A stretch of DNA of 59,723 bases from Usnea hakonensis (Eukaryota > Ascomycota > Lecanoromycetes > Lecanorales > Parmeliaceae): NCBI GenBank assembly GCA_013423325.1, contig BLJB01000078.1, forward strand, positions 1 through 59,723. The letters are read 5' to 3'. The notes under the pieces are model-generated. The model was not told the DNA's origin. It searched no databases and worked only from the letters and a program-made list of their open reading frames with translations. Both the position numbers and the translations under genes were made by a program. Positions 1 through 12,338 of the stretch are shown here, one piece after another (positions within the stretch are counted from its first letter, which is position 1; each line of letters opens with the position of its first letter).

Positions 1-1010
1 GCTAGCCCCGGGGGCCCCTAGCAATTACACGATTAGGGGCCGACTCCCCGAATTGCCGATGTATAAGAGAGCTCTAGAAGCTCTTAAATTATTATTATTA
101 GTCTTATCGACCTTATCGACCTTATCGTTATCCCGAGTCTATATTCTATTTCGTTTAATTATAGCCTCTATATTATCCTCCTTATTCTTAGGCTAAGGGT
201 ATAGTTAATATATCTTAAAGAAGCTATCCTAACTTCGGCCTATACTTATATAGTCTTACTAAGTACTAGTATAATAATTCTAAATCTTACTTATCTATAG
301 ATCTCCTACTAATATATATCTATTTAGTATAGGTATACCTAGTATATTAAGAGCCTTAGTAGCCTTTTTAGTAAGGATACGTCTCTCGAAGAGGCCTTTT
401 TTAGGCGTATTAAATATAATTAGAAGCTTAGGAGGAGGTATATCTATATATACTTAGATAAGTAGACTAATAGCGGTAGATTCTAGAGGGGTAGATAGTC
501 CTATATTACTATTCGTACTCTAAGTCTTATCTAGTATATCGAGTATACGGTTATATAGGGTAGAATCTGTTAGGCTATTAAATCTTAATAATTTTAAAAT
601 AAGCTTAGAGTTATAGAGTTATAGTAATATTTACTTTAAAGTCTCCTTTAGCCTATTTAGTTTTAGTAGTATATACTTTAGAGTCTCCTTTAGCCTATTT
701 AATCTTAGTCTAAAGGCTAAAGGTATCTATATAATCTAGATAATATTACCTTTATTAAGAGTACTAGATCGTCTCTTTCTAACGGCCTTTATTAGTTTAA
801 TAGCCTCCTTAGTAGGCTACTTTTTCGGGGGTAGGGTACGTTTCTTAGGAGGTATATTAACGATCTTTTATAGGTAGAAAGAGGCTATACGAGAGGCTAT
901 AAGTAGTAGGAAAGGCCGAAAGAGGCTCTATAAGAGGCTATTTAAGAGGGGGGACGACTATATATTATAGTGGCGACGACGAGGTACGCTATAGCTAGTA
1001 CTATATTGCT
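1..1010. repeat. AT-rich, RIP-degraded repeat relic
   Basis: The stretch is built almost entirely of TpA-rich words such as tatta, ctta and tagt. From about position 65 on, CpA and TpG dinucleotides are almost absent while TpA is in large excess. This is the signature left when RIP converts CpA to TpA on both strands of a duplicated sequence. No ORF of useful length survives. Composition switches abruptly to ordinary genic DNA near 1010. The parent element cannot be identified by eye, and its left end lies outside the window. Confidence 0.8.
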
Positions 1011-1349
1011 AGCTCATATTTGGTGGTTCCCGCACCAAATTTTGGTGGGGGAGTGATCATGGTTTCGCTAACGGCCAAAATTCGGTTGATTTGCAACAGG
1101 CAGTAACGCCGACAATGGTTGCCAAGAAAGAACCCTTGGACCCTTTAAACAATTCATCGCGAACTTTATGCCGATTGAAGTTTGAAGGTGAGAGACCTCT
1201 TCGACGCCTCAGAGTGGAGCGCACTCGCCTTCTTCACATTCAAAGATCGCAGCGGTATCCCCAATTCAACAGCACTATCTTCCCATGGATAGGATTTAAA
1301 ACCAAGACGCGTCTATTGGGTGAGCCTGGCCCGAGAAGAGCAGGTGCCA
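1011..1349. other. 5' flank of the histidine kinase gene with a perfect 8-bp hairpin
   Basis: Directly at the repeat border there is an 8-bp perfect inverted repeat (1018-1025 atttggtg and 1033-1040 caccaaat, 7-nt loop), followed by a further ttttggtg copy. This could be the end of the decayed element. The rest is non-repetitive and presumably holds the kinase promoter and 5' UTR. A short open frame from 1091 crosses it but has no recognisable content. Confidence 0.4.
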
Positions 1350-4300
1350 ATGATGGCAGCGGTAGCCCCCTTGGAGACGAATCTACCCAAAGTCGACAGC
1401 GTAAGGGAGCGCGAGCTCTACCGCTACTTCCAGCCTCCTGAATCCCCCACCAAACAAGACAACCTGAGCGTTCATGTCGCCTCCTCCCCAGACACCAGCC
1501 TTACGGCTCTGGCGCAGCTGTGTGCCCACCGACTGCACGCGAAGAGGGCAATGATCAGGTGAGCTTTCTACAAGAATGGGAGAATGCCGGGCTGATTTTC
1601 CCCAAGCTTGATCGACCGACAAAGGCAGTATTTTGTTGCCGAATCCACCAAGACACTCGATCTTGTGAATAATAACAAATCGGAAGAAGACGGCGATGGG
1701 CTATGGTTTGGATGTGGAACTGTCGACAAGTCTGGGAGATTGTGCGAGAAGACCATCGAATTACCGCCCTCCGCAGCATGTTTCCCATCTTTGTTCACGG
1801 TCACAGATCTCTCGAAAGACAAGCGATTCAATCAATTACCGTTCGTTACCGGACCTCCGCACTTTAGATACTATGCGGGAACCCCTTTGACTACGGCAAA
1901 GGGTGTCAATATTGGCTCCCTGTTTATTCTCGACGACGTGGTACGACCTTGCCTGAGCAACAATCAGGAGCAATTTCTTGCTACTATGGCTCGGACTGTC
2001 ATGAGGCACATGGAGATTACTATGGAGGCCCACGAAGGGAAAAAGGTAATGCGGTTCTCCCGGGGTATGAACGCCTTTGTGGAGGGAAAGAGCAGAGTAA
2101 TAAAAAATGACGACCTGACGCAGAGGTTGGGAATGGTTTCCAAAGATCGCTTCAAAAGTGAAGAGGGCCCAACGAAAAAGAGAACCGATAGTGGGAGCAA
2201 ATCACTCATAAGCAGCAACGGCCTCCATGGTGATCAAGACTCTTCTCAAGAAGATTCAGATTTTGGCAACACAAGCAAGGTCGTAGACATTGATCACCGG
2301 ACGACCTTTGCCAGGGCAGCAAATATCCTGTGTGAGTCTCTAGATGTCCGCGAAAGGGGCGGCGTTGTATTTTTCGATGCGACAGCGCGCCATCGTAAAG
2401 ATGATATCGATTCCCACGAGCAAACACCCAAAAGACCGGCCGACGTCGTCAGCTATTCTACGGCTGAATCAGAGCTAGGTCTTGGAAATCAAATTTCTGA
2501 GATCAAATCTTTCATGTCGGTAGATGAGACTCTGCTGCACAGCCTGCTGGCACGGTACCCTCGCGGGAAGTTGTGGTCCTTTGACCAAGATGGCAGTTTA
2601 TCTTCTTCGGAAGAGGAAGCGTTGTCACCCAGGGTGCGAGCAAAGTCGGAAGGCAGCAGACAAACCCGAGCGAACAGGAAACAGGTCGAGGCTATGATTT
2701 TGCAGAAACATTTCCCAGGCGTTCGCCAGCTGATCTTCTCGGGACTATGGGATGCCTCTTCCAGCCGTTTCTTCGCTGGTGGTTTTGCATGGACAACCTC
2801 CAGCCGTCAAATATTCTCACGAGATGTTGAGCTTAGTTTCTTCATGGCCTTTGGTAATAGCGTTATGGCAGAAGTCTCTCGGCTGGCGTCGATCGCGGCA
2901 GACCGTCAAAAGGCCGACTTTATAGGGTCCATTTCCCATGAGTTCCGGTCACCTTTGGTAAGTAGTTGGTACCTTTATTCGGATGATCTGCTAAGAGCTG
3001 TCAGCATGGCATACTTGCTAGCGCAGAGTTCTTGGCTGAAACTGAAGTGGATACGTTTCAAAGTAGCCTCGTCGACACAGTCTCATCATGTGGACGTACT
3101 TTGCTGGACACCATCAACCATATCCTCGATTACAGCAAGATTAATGCTTTCGAAAGGAATTGGCGCAACGTTCGCAAGCCAGGATCAAGGGCACGGGGCG
3201 CGGTAAATCGCGGAATCGCTAGCAAAGAAGCGCCTCCAATGATGAACATCTACGCAACGGTGGACGTTGCAGCAGTCACAGAAGAGGTCGTTGAAGGGGT
3301 CTATGCAGGCCAGGTCTATCAGGACATTAGTTCGACTGAAGCAACCGACTTTTCTACCGGAGCTAAAGCTCAAGCCCTTGATCGAGGTATACACATTGGT
3401 AATCAGCCTCGTGTGAAGCATGGCAGCAGGGCGAAGGCGGTAGAGGTCATACTGGACATTGCGCATGAAAATTACGTCTTCACTACTCAACCAGGTGCAT
3501 TGAAGAGGGTATGGATTTGTTGCTCCGTTGCGTGCAGGATCTAACCAGTCGCAGGTTATCATGAATATTTTCGGAAATGCGCTCAAGTATACGCAGGAAG
3601 GATCAATTGTCGTCAAGTTAGCTCTAGATCCTCCGAATAATGATGCAACGGAAGATACGGAGAGGCTGTTGAATATACAAGTCACAGACACTGGCCAAGG
3701 CATTTCAACGGAATATCTGCGGACAAGTCTGTACACTCGTAAGTAAATGAAGCAAAGTTCCTTGTCGGGTCTCTCTGATCTTTCCAAGCATTCTGTCAAG
3801 AAGACGTTTTAGCAAGTGGTACTGGGCTCGGCCTGTCTATCGTAAAGTCGATCCTTACCATGCTCCGGGGTACAATCGATGTCCAAAGCGAAGTCGGGCA
3901 AGGGACCGAGGTCACCATTCGGATACCACTGTCACGGGTGCCGGGGACTGATACACCAGTTTCGACTCCAAGTACTGGTGTATCAGCGGACGGAGGCTCT
4001 CAGAGTGACTCGATGTGTGTCCTCCAATCTGACCATCAGTCAACAAGCGTTGGTCTGTATGATTTCTACTCCAATGAGTGCGTGAGTGAAATGACAGAAG
4101 CGGGGCGTGCCCTTAGGAATTGTATCGAAGACTGGTAAGGATAACCCGGACTCATTCGCTTCCTGTTCGAGACTGCCTCTAGATTGCGAGATATGTTACA
4201 GAAACATGTTACCCATGTTACCAATCATTTCACTCTTCCGACACATCAGGTAGTTACACCGTTGTCTACAAGAGCGCTGATTTCAAAACGTTATAGGTTC

Positions 4301-5725
4301 GGACTTAGGACATGCTTATCGCTGTCTGAGCTGACGTCCAATGACCTCATAGTCGTTGATGAAAAACGTCTAGCCAAACTTGTTCTCGAGACTGCCACGC
4401 ACCTGCCAACTGTGGTGTTATGCAGCAATTCTACCCGTTCTCAGGCCGTATCTCGTCAGAACAGGCCCGCCGTCATGGAATTCGTATCGAAGCCTTTCGG
4501 GCCACATAAACTTGCAAAGGCTCTCCGACTGTGCTTAGACAAGGCAAGAGATCACCAATTGGGTCTGAACCCCGAATTTACGTTGTCGAGCGAGGCTCCA
4601 GGCGTTGCAGAGTCGGAGACAGACACCGTAATACCAGACTTGGAGCATCTGACGATCGAGACTCGGGATGTCCTGCGACCCCTCAGTGTCCAGACTAATG
4701 GCGTTGTGACAGCGAGTGAGTCGGACAATGCTCAAATGGCTATAGATCATTGGAACATCGATCCTTCTATTGGCACTAGCGGAGAAGTGACTGTGACTGA
4801 CGGTGAAAACTTCCCATTCCCAGACCAAGATCAGCAAAACCAATCCGAAACAAACACCACGTCACCTCTGTCGCCCCAGAAGGAACAGATTGCCCCGTTC
4901 CAACGGCCAGTGGGCGATCTTACGAGGCGCGATTCGAGGCGCCCGCCTCTGATAACGAGAAGGACGGAACCAGCGGGGAAAATGGCTTTCCCGCATTCGG
5001 CTGATTTTTCCTTCCTTGACTCTTCAGCTATCACCTCGCATGGTGAGAAAGCAACCTTTGGGAGAAATGCACCTTTGAGTGACGCAACAAATGCACACCC
5101 ACTCCACGGGACGAACTCTTCGAGCCTCCCCACGTCGAACATGACTCTTCACAATGCCGAAACAATACGCGAGATGCCCAAAGCGCAGCTCCAGGACCGA
5201 GAAATCCGTCCTCCACGATTACTGTTGGTCGACGATAACAAAATCAACCTCCGGCTACTGGAAACGTACATGCGCAAGAGAAAATACCAGCTCGTCGACT
5301 CGGCCGAGAACGGCCAATTGGCCGTCGAAGCCGCCGAATCACACGAGCATGGCTACGACATCATCTTCATGGGTCAGTCCTCCCCAAACCCCCCCCTCCT
5401 CCGTTTCCCAACCCGCAATCTAACCCCCCCTCCAGACATCAGCATGCCAATCATGAACGGCTTCGAAGCCACCCGCGCCATCCGCGACATCGAAGAAGCC
5501 CGCACCCACAACGACCTCGCCGGCAGCCACAAACCCCCTGCCTCCCCGGCCCTCATCATCGCCCTCACGGGCCTCGCGTCGAGCAGGGATCAGAGCGAAG
5601 CCTTCACCAGCGGCGTGGACCTCTTCATGACGAAACCCGTTTCGTTCAAGGAGGTTGGGAGGCTGCTGGATAATTGGGAGGCGAATGGCGGGGTTAAGCC
5701 GGTTAAAGAGCTGGGGGGGAAGTAG
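1350..5725 (+). CDS. GAF-domain hybrid histidine kinase
   Basis: Cytosolic-type sensor kinase of the fungal multistep phosphorelay, expected to pass phosphate to an HPt protein. Seven exons: 1350-1558, 1607-2957, 3005-3508, 3555-3738, 3789-4134, 4297-5372, 5436-5725, giving about 1319 aa. A GAF domain fills roughly residues 30-200. The H-box SHEFRSPL has its His near residue 514 and is split by intron 2. The N-box NIFGNALKYT, DTGQG, the F-box-like FCQ and GTGLGLSIV form the ATPase. The C-terminal receiver shows VDDN, the phospho-acceptor Asp near residue 1224 in FMDISMP, LTG and TKP, so all key residues are present. No membrane segments or PAS domains are seen. The first in-frame ATG after an upstream stop is at 1350. 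Intron 5 (162 nt) is much longer than the others (46-63 nt). The fungal HHK class was not assigned. Confidence 0.93.
4135..4296 (+). other. 162-nt intron, possibly two abutting introns (twintron-like)
   Basis: Splicing 4134 to 4297 restores the expected IEDWFGL junction, which fits the family. Inside lie a second acceptor (cacatcag ending 4249) directly followed by a donor-like gtagtt at 4250, and a last segment 4250-4296 of 47 nt, the usual intron size in this gene, with a CTGAT branch site. The inner stretch 4184-4249 is open but cannot be an exon: entry at 4183 gives TGA, and exit at 4249 shifts the frame into a stop. Confidence 0.5.
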
Positions 5726-6633
5726 TTGGTGTACCGCCCAAGGTACCCACCCCTGTCTACCTACCTACCTACCTCCCTACCTCCCTCGGCTCCTTTGCAT
5801 TGCAACTCGGTAGGGTGCCCGGATCGTTATTTTTTATTCGGAACTGAATCGAAGAAGGAAGGCTGTTGTATATAATAAAATTATTTCCGCATAGCGTAGC
5901 GTAGATACACCGCACCCGCACACACAAAAAATCAGAAAGGAGGAGGAAGTTTAAAAGGCCGCGCACTGGGGTTTGTGGGTAACTTGCTTCTTGAGGATAT
6001 GAGATGAGATGAGGTGTGCATGTCTGATGAGGTTGGGTGGGCGTTGCATGGGTGGATGGATGGATGAAGGGATGGGTGGAGGAAGGGAGGGATGGGGATG
6101 GGGATGAATGAATGAATGATGGGTATATCGTACACATGTGCGTAGGCGGCGCGACTTGAGGTTCGGGCGCTCGGATCGTCATGTATCGTACGTAGATAGT
6201 GGTGAGGGGTTCTGGATTCTGGTGGATGGGAGGGGGAGGGGGGGGGGGTTTATTATAATAGAGGTAACCTCTTTATCTATTGGACTGTGACGAGAATTCC
6301 TTTTTTATATGTTGGCTGTTCATGGTTTGTCACCCTGGATGCACTGCACTGCACTATAGGACATGTGGGTGTATAAATCTGTTGGTCGCTTAATCGACGT
6401 GGACATGCTATGCTATACCTATGTAGATGGATGGTGTTGACATTTATGGAGCTGGTGCATTCAACATTACATTGCGTATCCAACTGCGTCCTCCACAGAC
6501 GCATTTCATTCAGGGTATATGCTGTTACAAAGGGCCATGTGCACAGAACCATTTCTCTCTGTTGCCGCTCGGAAAATTAAATCAGACATGTGTGGATATC
6601 ATACCCAAGTCGTCCGGTCCATGGTCAGACATG
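5726..6633. other. Convergent intergenic region with simple repeats
   Basis: 3' flanks of the kinase and the PHD-finger gene. Contains tacc/ctcc repeats at 5755-5790, ggatggatggatg-type tetranucleotide repeats around 6045-6115 and a G run near 6232-6250. Open frames here are low-complexity or lack family features. No RNA gene was seen. Confidence 0.6.
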
Positions 6634-9077
6634 TCATCTGTATCGATGAGGCTTATGTGCCAACGGTGAGCTTGGAGGCGCGAACGCCGCCCTTGCTGGC
6701 TCTCGGACACGACCTCCGCGAACGTTAGGGGTGGAGCCGGTGCAAAAGATACAGAGATGGACATGAGGTAGCTTATTCGGGTCGAAACCAAGACATGAGA
6801 CATGTTGCCATTTACGGCAGGATTCGCTGTGTGGAGTCAGTCTCTCCTTGCTTTGCTGAATACCTGTAGACGTGAGACTCACCACTGTATCATGACCTCC
6901 CCAAAGTCCTCAGTGACGTGGCAAACACAGCGGGTACTGTCGCCGCTGGAGTTGCTCCCTCGACCTGTGGTTGGCGTCGACGCGTCAGGATCAGTGATTG
7001 TGGTGGGTGAAATATTGCTGTATGGGTCCTGGTATCCATGATGACCCGGGGTGTGAGATCCAGTGTGGCGATACGGGTGCAAAGGTCCACCTTGGGAGGA
7101 ATACGCTCGGCGCTGACCAGTGAATCCGTCCCTCGATTCAGGGCGTCTTGCTAATTTGCCGACTGCCTTCTGGGACCTGGACTGAAGGACCTTCTTCAGT
7201 TCAGATTGGGCATCACCCCTGTCGTCATCGGAATCGATGACAGTCTCGGCTTCGCTTTCCACTTCAATCCTGGAAGGGCCACTGTAAGTCTGGGAGCTAT
7301 GCTGATTATAGAGATTGGATGACGTTCGCAGCGTAGACGGCGCCTGGATATTGTTGGCCGCTCCTAGGGTAGAGGAGTAGGATGACCGCTGCGAGTGCGA
7401 TTTGGAATCATTAAAGAATCGTCCAAGCTTCGGCTGCTTTTGCTTTTGAGAGGGGAAAGCAAAAGATTGGGGCCGGCTTATCACCATTTCAGCACTTGAC
7501 GATGACGTATCGCTCTCACTGTCCTCAGAATCACTGGCCTTCTGCATTCCACCTCCGGACACGTGTTCCATGTCTTCTGCTATGACGGTCTTTGCCCTGC
7601 CACTAGCATCAATAGTCAGGGTGACCGAGGATCGTTTTTGTTGCGAGTCCTGCAACCGAGTCAGGCTCCGTTGCTTTTGGCGTGATCTTGACCCGGCTTC
7701 CCGACTCTCCTTCGTATGCCCATATGAATTCCGGCTTCGCGATCGAGCGATAGCTCTAGCTTCGATAGTATCGTCAATGTGGTCTCGTTCTACACCAGAT
7801 CGGCCACTCTGATCCTCACGTAATGAGAGAAGTGCCGCTTTCACAGCTGGAGAATCATCTATCTCAGGCACCCGCTTTCTCTTCGGCTTTCGAGCCAGTT
7901 TCATATCAAGCTCTATCTGAGCATCCCGCATTTGATGTGCATACGGCCGAAGCACATCATCTTGTATAGCCTGGGTAACAACGGGCATTGGTGCAATGTC
8001 ACCGGCCCTACCGGGCGAGCTAAAAAGTAAACTAGGATTGACCACAGTCCCAGCAAACTTCTCACGAGTTGCAGTAACCGTACGACTAGGGGAATCTGAG
8101 TATGACAGCGATGTGAACGCCGCCATGTTGTCATCCGTAGTATTGTTGAGGATGAAGTCTGGCGAGGCCGGAAACTGTATCCCACTTGCATGATTCGATG
8201 GTGAGACGAATGGATCCGATATCTTCTGTATTCCCATGCCAAATGTAGTGAGGTTGTCGTCCATTGGAAAGTCAATGTTCATTGTGTCACCGACTTGCTC
8301 CGGGTCCCAAAAAAGCTTATGCTGGGGATATACTGGCGCCGTGGCAGGACCAGACATTGGAAAGCCGAAGCCGTCAGGGGAGAATTGCAGGGCGGGAACC
8401 TGTTGGGGGGATTCCTCCACCTGGGAAGTCGAGCCATGAGCGCCTTCACCTTTTCCAAAATTTGGAAATGACATCCTTCTGCCGCCTTTTTCTGCAGATT
8501 CTCTGACCAACTCAGCTACTTGAGCCTGTTGTGCTTTTCGTCGTGAAGCAGATGTACTTGTTGGAGGAGGAGTCTGCATTGATCCAGCAGAATTCATAGC
8601 TGTCCCAGTCGAGTGGTCAAACGCCGTTCTCAAGGGAGTTATTGAAGACTCGTTTGTGTTCAAGCGACGACGCTTGGTTTCCGAGGTCGAAGACGGGTTG
8701 GGAGAGGATGATAATTGGCGAGATGGCTCTACCGGAGGTAACGGCAGGCTGGGGTTGGGTGATAGATGGTGAACATGAGAGGCTATTTCTGTCTCCAGGT
8801 CTTGGCCCGTGGGGGGTACTCTGAACTCGGAAGTTTTTGTAGGGCTTTTAGTGGGTGTTGTGAAGCTTAGAAGAGTCGGCGTCTTTAGGTCGGGACTCGC
8901 CCCCGAGTTGAAGGCGGGGCTCCAAGGTGATTGGGGACCATAGAATCTCGTGCCTTGTTTGGGCGTTTGAAACGAGTTTAGGAAGAAATTTGGAGATGTG
9001 GGGGTCCGGGTGGGTGTGGGAGGTTCACCCGCGTGGTTAAAGCTAGAAACAGTAGACTTGTCAGCATATGTAAACAT
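6634..9077 (-). CDS. PHD-finger protein with long disordered N-terminus
   Basis: Probable chromatin reader. Two exons, 6883-9077 and 6634-6826, with a 56-nt intron whose removal joins MIQ to CESC and completes a zinc finger. Total about 795 aa. The C-terminal PHD finger reads CVC..CESC..H-V-S-C..CIFC, the C4-H-C3 pattern that binds two zinc ions and usually reads histone H3 tails. The first 700 residues are Ser/Thr/Pro-rich with many TP/SP sites and basic clusters (KRRRL, RKPKRKR) that could be nuclear localisation signals. No catalytic domain is visible. The start is the first ATG of the open frame. The gene lies tail-to-tail with the histidine kinase. Orthology to a specific yeast PHD protein could not be settled. 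Confidence 0.88.
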
Positions 9078-11069
9078 AACGTATCTTGGCCGTGCTGCTG
9101 CTTATAGCAAGTATACCCCTCTCTTCCTGCCTCTTGCTCTGCCTTTACCCCCAGCCAAGGGCTATGAAGATGTCCTTCTCACAGGCTCATACAGCAAGTG
9201 GGCTAGCAAGAGAAAGACACGATAATGTAGAATAAGTAGCGAGTGAAATCGTACCTGTATTGTGGTAGTTCAAAACTCATAGCCAAGCATTCAAGGGTTG
9301 AGGTATCTGTAGAAAAGGCGGCGAACTGCAGCTGGGCAGTGTGTATAGATTTTGAGGTTGGAAGCGGGAAGTGTAACACTCCAAATGGTTGTCTATGGAA
9401 GACAGGGTCGAGATGGGAGTGGAGCAGACGGATAAGTCTTGGGGTAGTCAATGGACTCGTGTACAAGGGAGGGGAGGTTGGTGGACGTTCTGGGCGGGCT
9501 AAGATGGTCTTGTAGGCGGGTGAAGGAAGTGGCGAAGAGGAAGAATATGACGGTGCCTAGGATTCTCTTTCCACGAGATTGGAGTGAGGCCCGAGTATAT
9601 ATTGCCCGAGCAGAGGACAAAAGGAGGTCTCCTGTAGCAAGGTCAGGCCAGAGAGTTCTTCGGGGAGAGAAATTGGGTTCCTTAGGTCTTACGGCGTATA
9701 GTTTAGGAAGCGGGAAGGGGACCAGAGGATGATTAGCAGATAGGAGATTGGATATTGTTTGTCAAGTTGGGGGATTCAGCTGAAGTTGGAAAAGGTGAAA
9801 GAAGAAGCGATGTAGGTGGGAGAAGGCGTGCTGCATCACGAATGGGAGATGGTCAATGGCCAGCTAAGGTACCTTATTCCGGTCTTAGTGAGACCTTGTA
9901 GGGCACATTTAGGTGCATGCATTCCAAGACCAGTCTCATCCAGGCCCAGGTTAATAAGGAATAAGGTACAGATCAAGATTGATGAGAAAAATACCTTAGG
10001 TAAAAGATAAATTATCAATGGCGGGATGGAACTTCGCTTGTGCCTAACTAAACGTACCTAAGGTAGGTACTTTACTTACTACGGCAATTCGCCCAATCCA
10101 CCAACCCGAGCCAACCCCCCTCCTAAATTTCAGCCTCTAAAGGCCCAGACTACCTCTGTCTCTTTCTACCAAGAGAATAACTACTCGTTCTTCTACTTGT
10201 CAGAGTACCACTCACTACCTTCTCCACTACTTTCCATATTATATTGATACAGAAAGAATGGAGTGCCAAAATAGAACCCCTGTCCGCGGCAATGACGCAA
10301 AGCTGAAAGCCACGCAGCCATGCTCCCCAGTTACATGCATGATAAACATGCAGTTAAAGCCTATCTGTTACACTGACACTTCCCCTGAGTGTCTCGGATC
10401 ACTTCATACATCAGACCTCTCCTCCCTTACTCCATCCATCTTTGCGTGTACTACTGACTACCAGTACATGTCCAACGCAGCTAGATAACTTCAGTTGGCT
10501 TATGAGAGGCTTTGGAGTCATAATTCGTTTTCTCTTTTACTCTTAGTACGGAGTAATGTCCGCTCATCCGCCCCACTAAGAATCGTGTGAACCAGTCAAA
10601 GTTTCGAGTCAGCTTCGCCTGTTAAGCGCCAACGCACTGGCCAGGTTCAGGGTTCAGGCTTCTCCCATAAAGTAGCTTTACCGCCACTCTGAATCTATTT
10701 TCTTTTCATCAATCCCTATATTTGGCTCCCTCGTGAGCAATTCACCGTCTTTTTTTTATCTTGTGGGCTCTTGCATTCGAAGAAGCTATCTACGCTGCAT
10801 CCTTTGCCTCGGGCTTCCTTACGACTTGTATGCCTTGCTTGGACTCTATCTTTGATGGGGCATATGGTCATGGTGCAGTTTGCTTCAGGGTTTGGATGAT
10901 CAAATGCGCATCTCAGCCTCGTGCATTCTTATACTAGAATTCTTGAAAATGAGTGTACTCTGTAGAATCCTGCAACATCTTTGGACCTGGTACCGCCGTA
11001 ACATCAAGTCCCTAATTAATCTGCCACCTACCCCCAACCGCTCCCCTGCCGCATGGTGCAAGCAGGCCT
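9078..11069. other. 2-kb intergenic region with a cluster of CCTTAGGTA/AAGGTACCTT motifs
   Basis: Upstream of the PHD gene and downstream of THI4. Palindromic words recur: AAGGTACCTT at 9866-9875, TACCTTAGGTA at 9992-10002 and GTACCTAAGGTAGGTAC at 10054-10070, plus ccttagg at 9680. They may be regulator sites or remnants of a small repeat. Open frames of 60-93 codons carry no recognisable domain. No tRNA was recognised. Confidence 0.45.
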
Positions 11070-12108
11070 TTACTCGGCATTCTCCATCTTGCGTTGCTCG
11101 AAGACCTTCAATGCCTCCTCCGCAGCCTTGACACCACTGAGTGCCATGGCACCGAAAGTTGGACCCATACGGTTGGCGCCATCAACCTCGCTAAGTTCCA
11201 TGCCTCCAACGATGAGGCCTGGAACCACCTCCCGGGTGCGCTTGACGATGGCATCCTCAGCCGTGTTCATGTCCAAACCACGCATACCTCCGAGCTTCTC
11301 AATTTGGTTCATACTGACGAGACGTTTGACAGAAAAGGCACCGAAAGGTCCATCGTGACCAGTAGTGCTGATGACGAGAGGAGCGTTGATGGTATTAGGG
11401 TCCATGCAGGACTGATCGTCGTGATGCATGGTCACGAGAGTCCAATTAGTAACCACACCAGCGATACGAACGCTTCCATCACCCTTCTCGGAGGGCCGAG
11501 TGATTAGATCCTCAACTGCGGTGGCGTTGAAGAGTTTAATGTTTGGGAAGGATAGGACCTTAGACATGAGAGTAGAGGTGAAGAGGGCGGCGTGCTTGAC
11601 GACGACGTAGTTGCCTTCCTCTTCATAGGGAACACCGAGGTCGGACAGGAAAGCATCAGCAGGCTTGCGCATCACCATTGCTGAAAACAATTGACCACCT
11701 AGCCAAGCGCCGCCACCTGTAGACTGTCAGATAAGATGCGTACAGTGCCGTTAAAGATTAGAAAGGAGAGGATCAAGTACCTGGAGAGACAGAAGCTTCG
11801 ATGATGGCAATCTTGAGATCTGGACGAGCTTTGCCAAGCATGTACGCAGTGCTTAGACCGCAGGATCCAGCACCGACGATGACGATGTCGCTTTCAGCGT
11901 AAGTGTCCAAGTCTTGAAAGTAGCGACGAGTCATGGCACGGGAGACTTGACTCTCACGAATGGGATCAAACTTGAAAGCATCCCATTTATTGACCATGTC
12001 TTCGAGGGTTTTGGCTCCATTGAGCTTCACCTGTCCATTGCCATTGATCGCTTTGGTGGAAATTGAGCCTACGGATGCTATGGTCTCGGTTGCCACTGGT
12101 GGAGCCAT
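11070..12108 (-). CDS. THI4: Thiamine thiazole synthase
   Basis: Makes the thiazole half of thiamine (adenosine diphospho-5-(2-hydroxyethyl)-4-methylthiazole-2-carboxylate) from NAD and glycine, using sulfur from its own cysteine. Two exons, 11781-12108 and 11070-11716, with a 64-nt intron; 324 aa, close to yeast Thi4 (326). The dinucleotide-binding motif VIVGAGSCGLS, the block PGGGAWLGGQLFSAM spanning the splice junction, and HHDDQSCMDP with the sulfur-donating Cys near residue 213 are all intact, so this should be the suicide-type enzyme. The 5' UTR carries a TPP riboswitch, so end-product feedback at the RNA level is expected. The gene is divergent from phosphatidylinositol synthase. Confidence 0.97.
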
Positions 12109-12118
12109 TGCGATGATC

Positions 12119-12338
12119 CTGCTGGACCGTTAGACATTCCGTCATAGGTTGACAGAGTGGAAAAGCATGATCCTTTCGCTGGTATTATCCAGAAGATCAA
12201 GTTGTAACCGTCTATTCTCAGAACGACCCTGTCTTTCCTATCATTCGCATCTCTTCTGCCGACGCAATGGAAGAAGGTGGATGCCAATGATTGAAAAGAA
12301 GAGGTCGGACACCGGTTCATGCTTCAAGTATACGATAC
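12119..12338 (-). other. Putative riboswitch-containing 5' UTR intron of THI4
   Basis: A donor gtatcg at 12338 just 5' of the aptamer, and an acceptor cag ending at 12119 preceded by a tctaac branch site, would delimit a 220-nt leader intron enclosing the whole riboswitch. The acceptor lies ten bases before the ATG. Exact donors are uncertain because fungal TPP riboswitches usually use alternative ones. Confidence 0.55.
12165..12322 (-). promoter_or_regulatory. TPP (THI-box) riboswitch in the THI4 5' leader
   Basis: On the minus strand the conserved pyrophosphate-sensor strand CTGGATAATACCAGCGAAAG lies near the 3' end, and CTGAGA, the pyrimidine sensor, about 30 nt upstream of it. P1 forms between gcatgaacc (12322-12314) and ggatcatgc (12173-12165), 8 of 9 pairs. 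P3 forms from cgacc and ggtcg around a large insertion of about 80 nt, typical of fungal TPP aptamers. It lies about 60 nt upstream of the THI4 start codon. In known fungal cases TPP binding changes splice-site choice in the leader intron. Confidence 0.95.

Noticed and set aside
3185..3799. 204-codon minus-strand open frame
   Set aside because: Entirely antisense to well-supported kinase exons and has no recognisable domain.
4183..4249. Possible internal exon of the histidine kinase (open for 22 codons)
   Set aside because: Entering it creates TGA at the junction and leaving it shifts the receiver frame into a stop; skipping it restores the conserved IEDWFGL.
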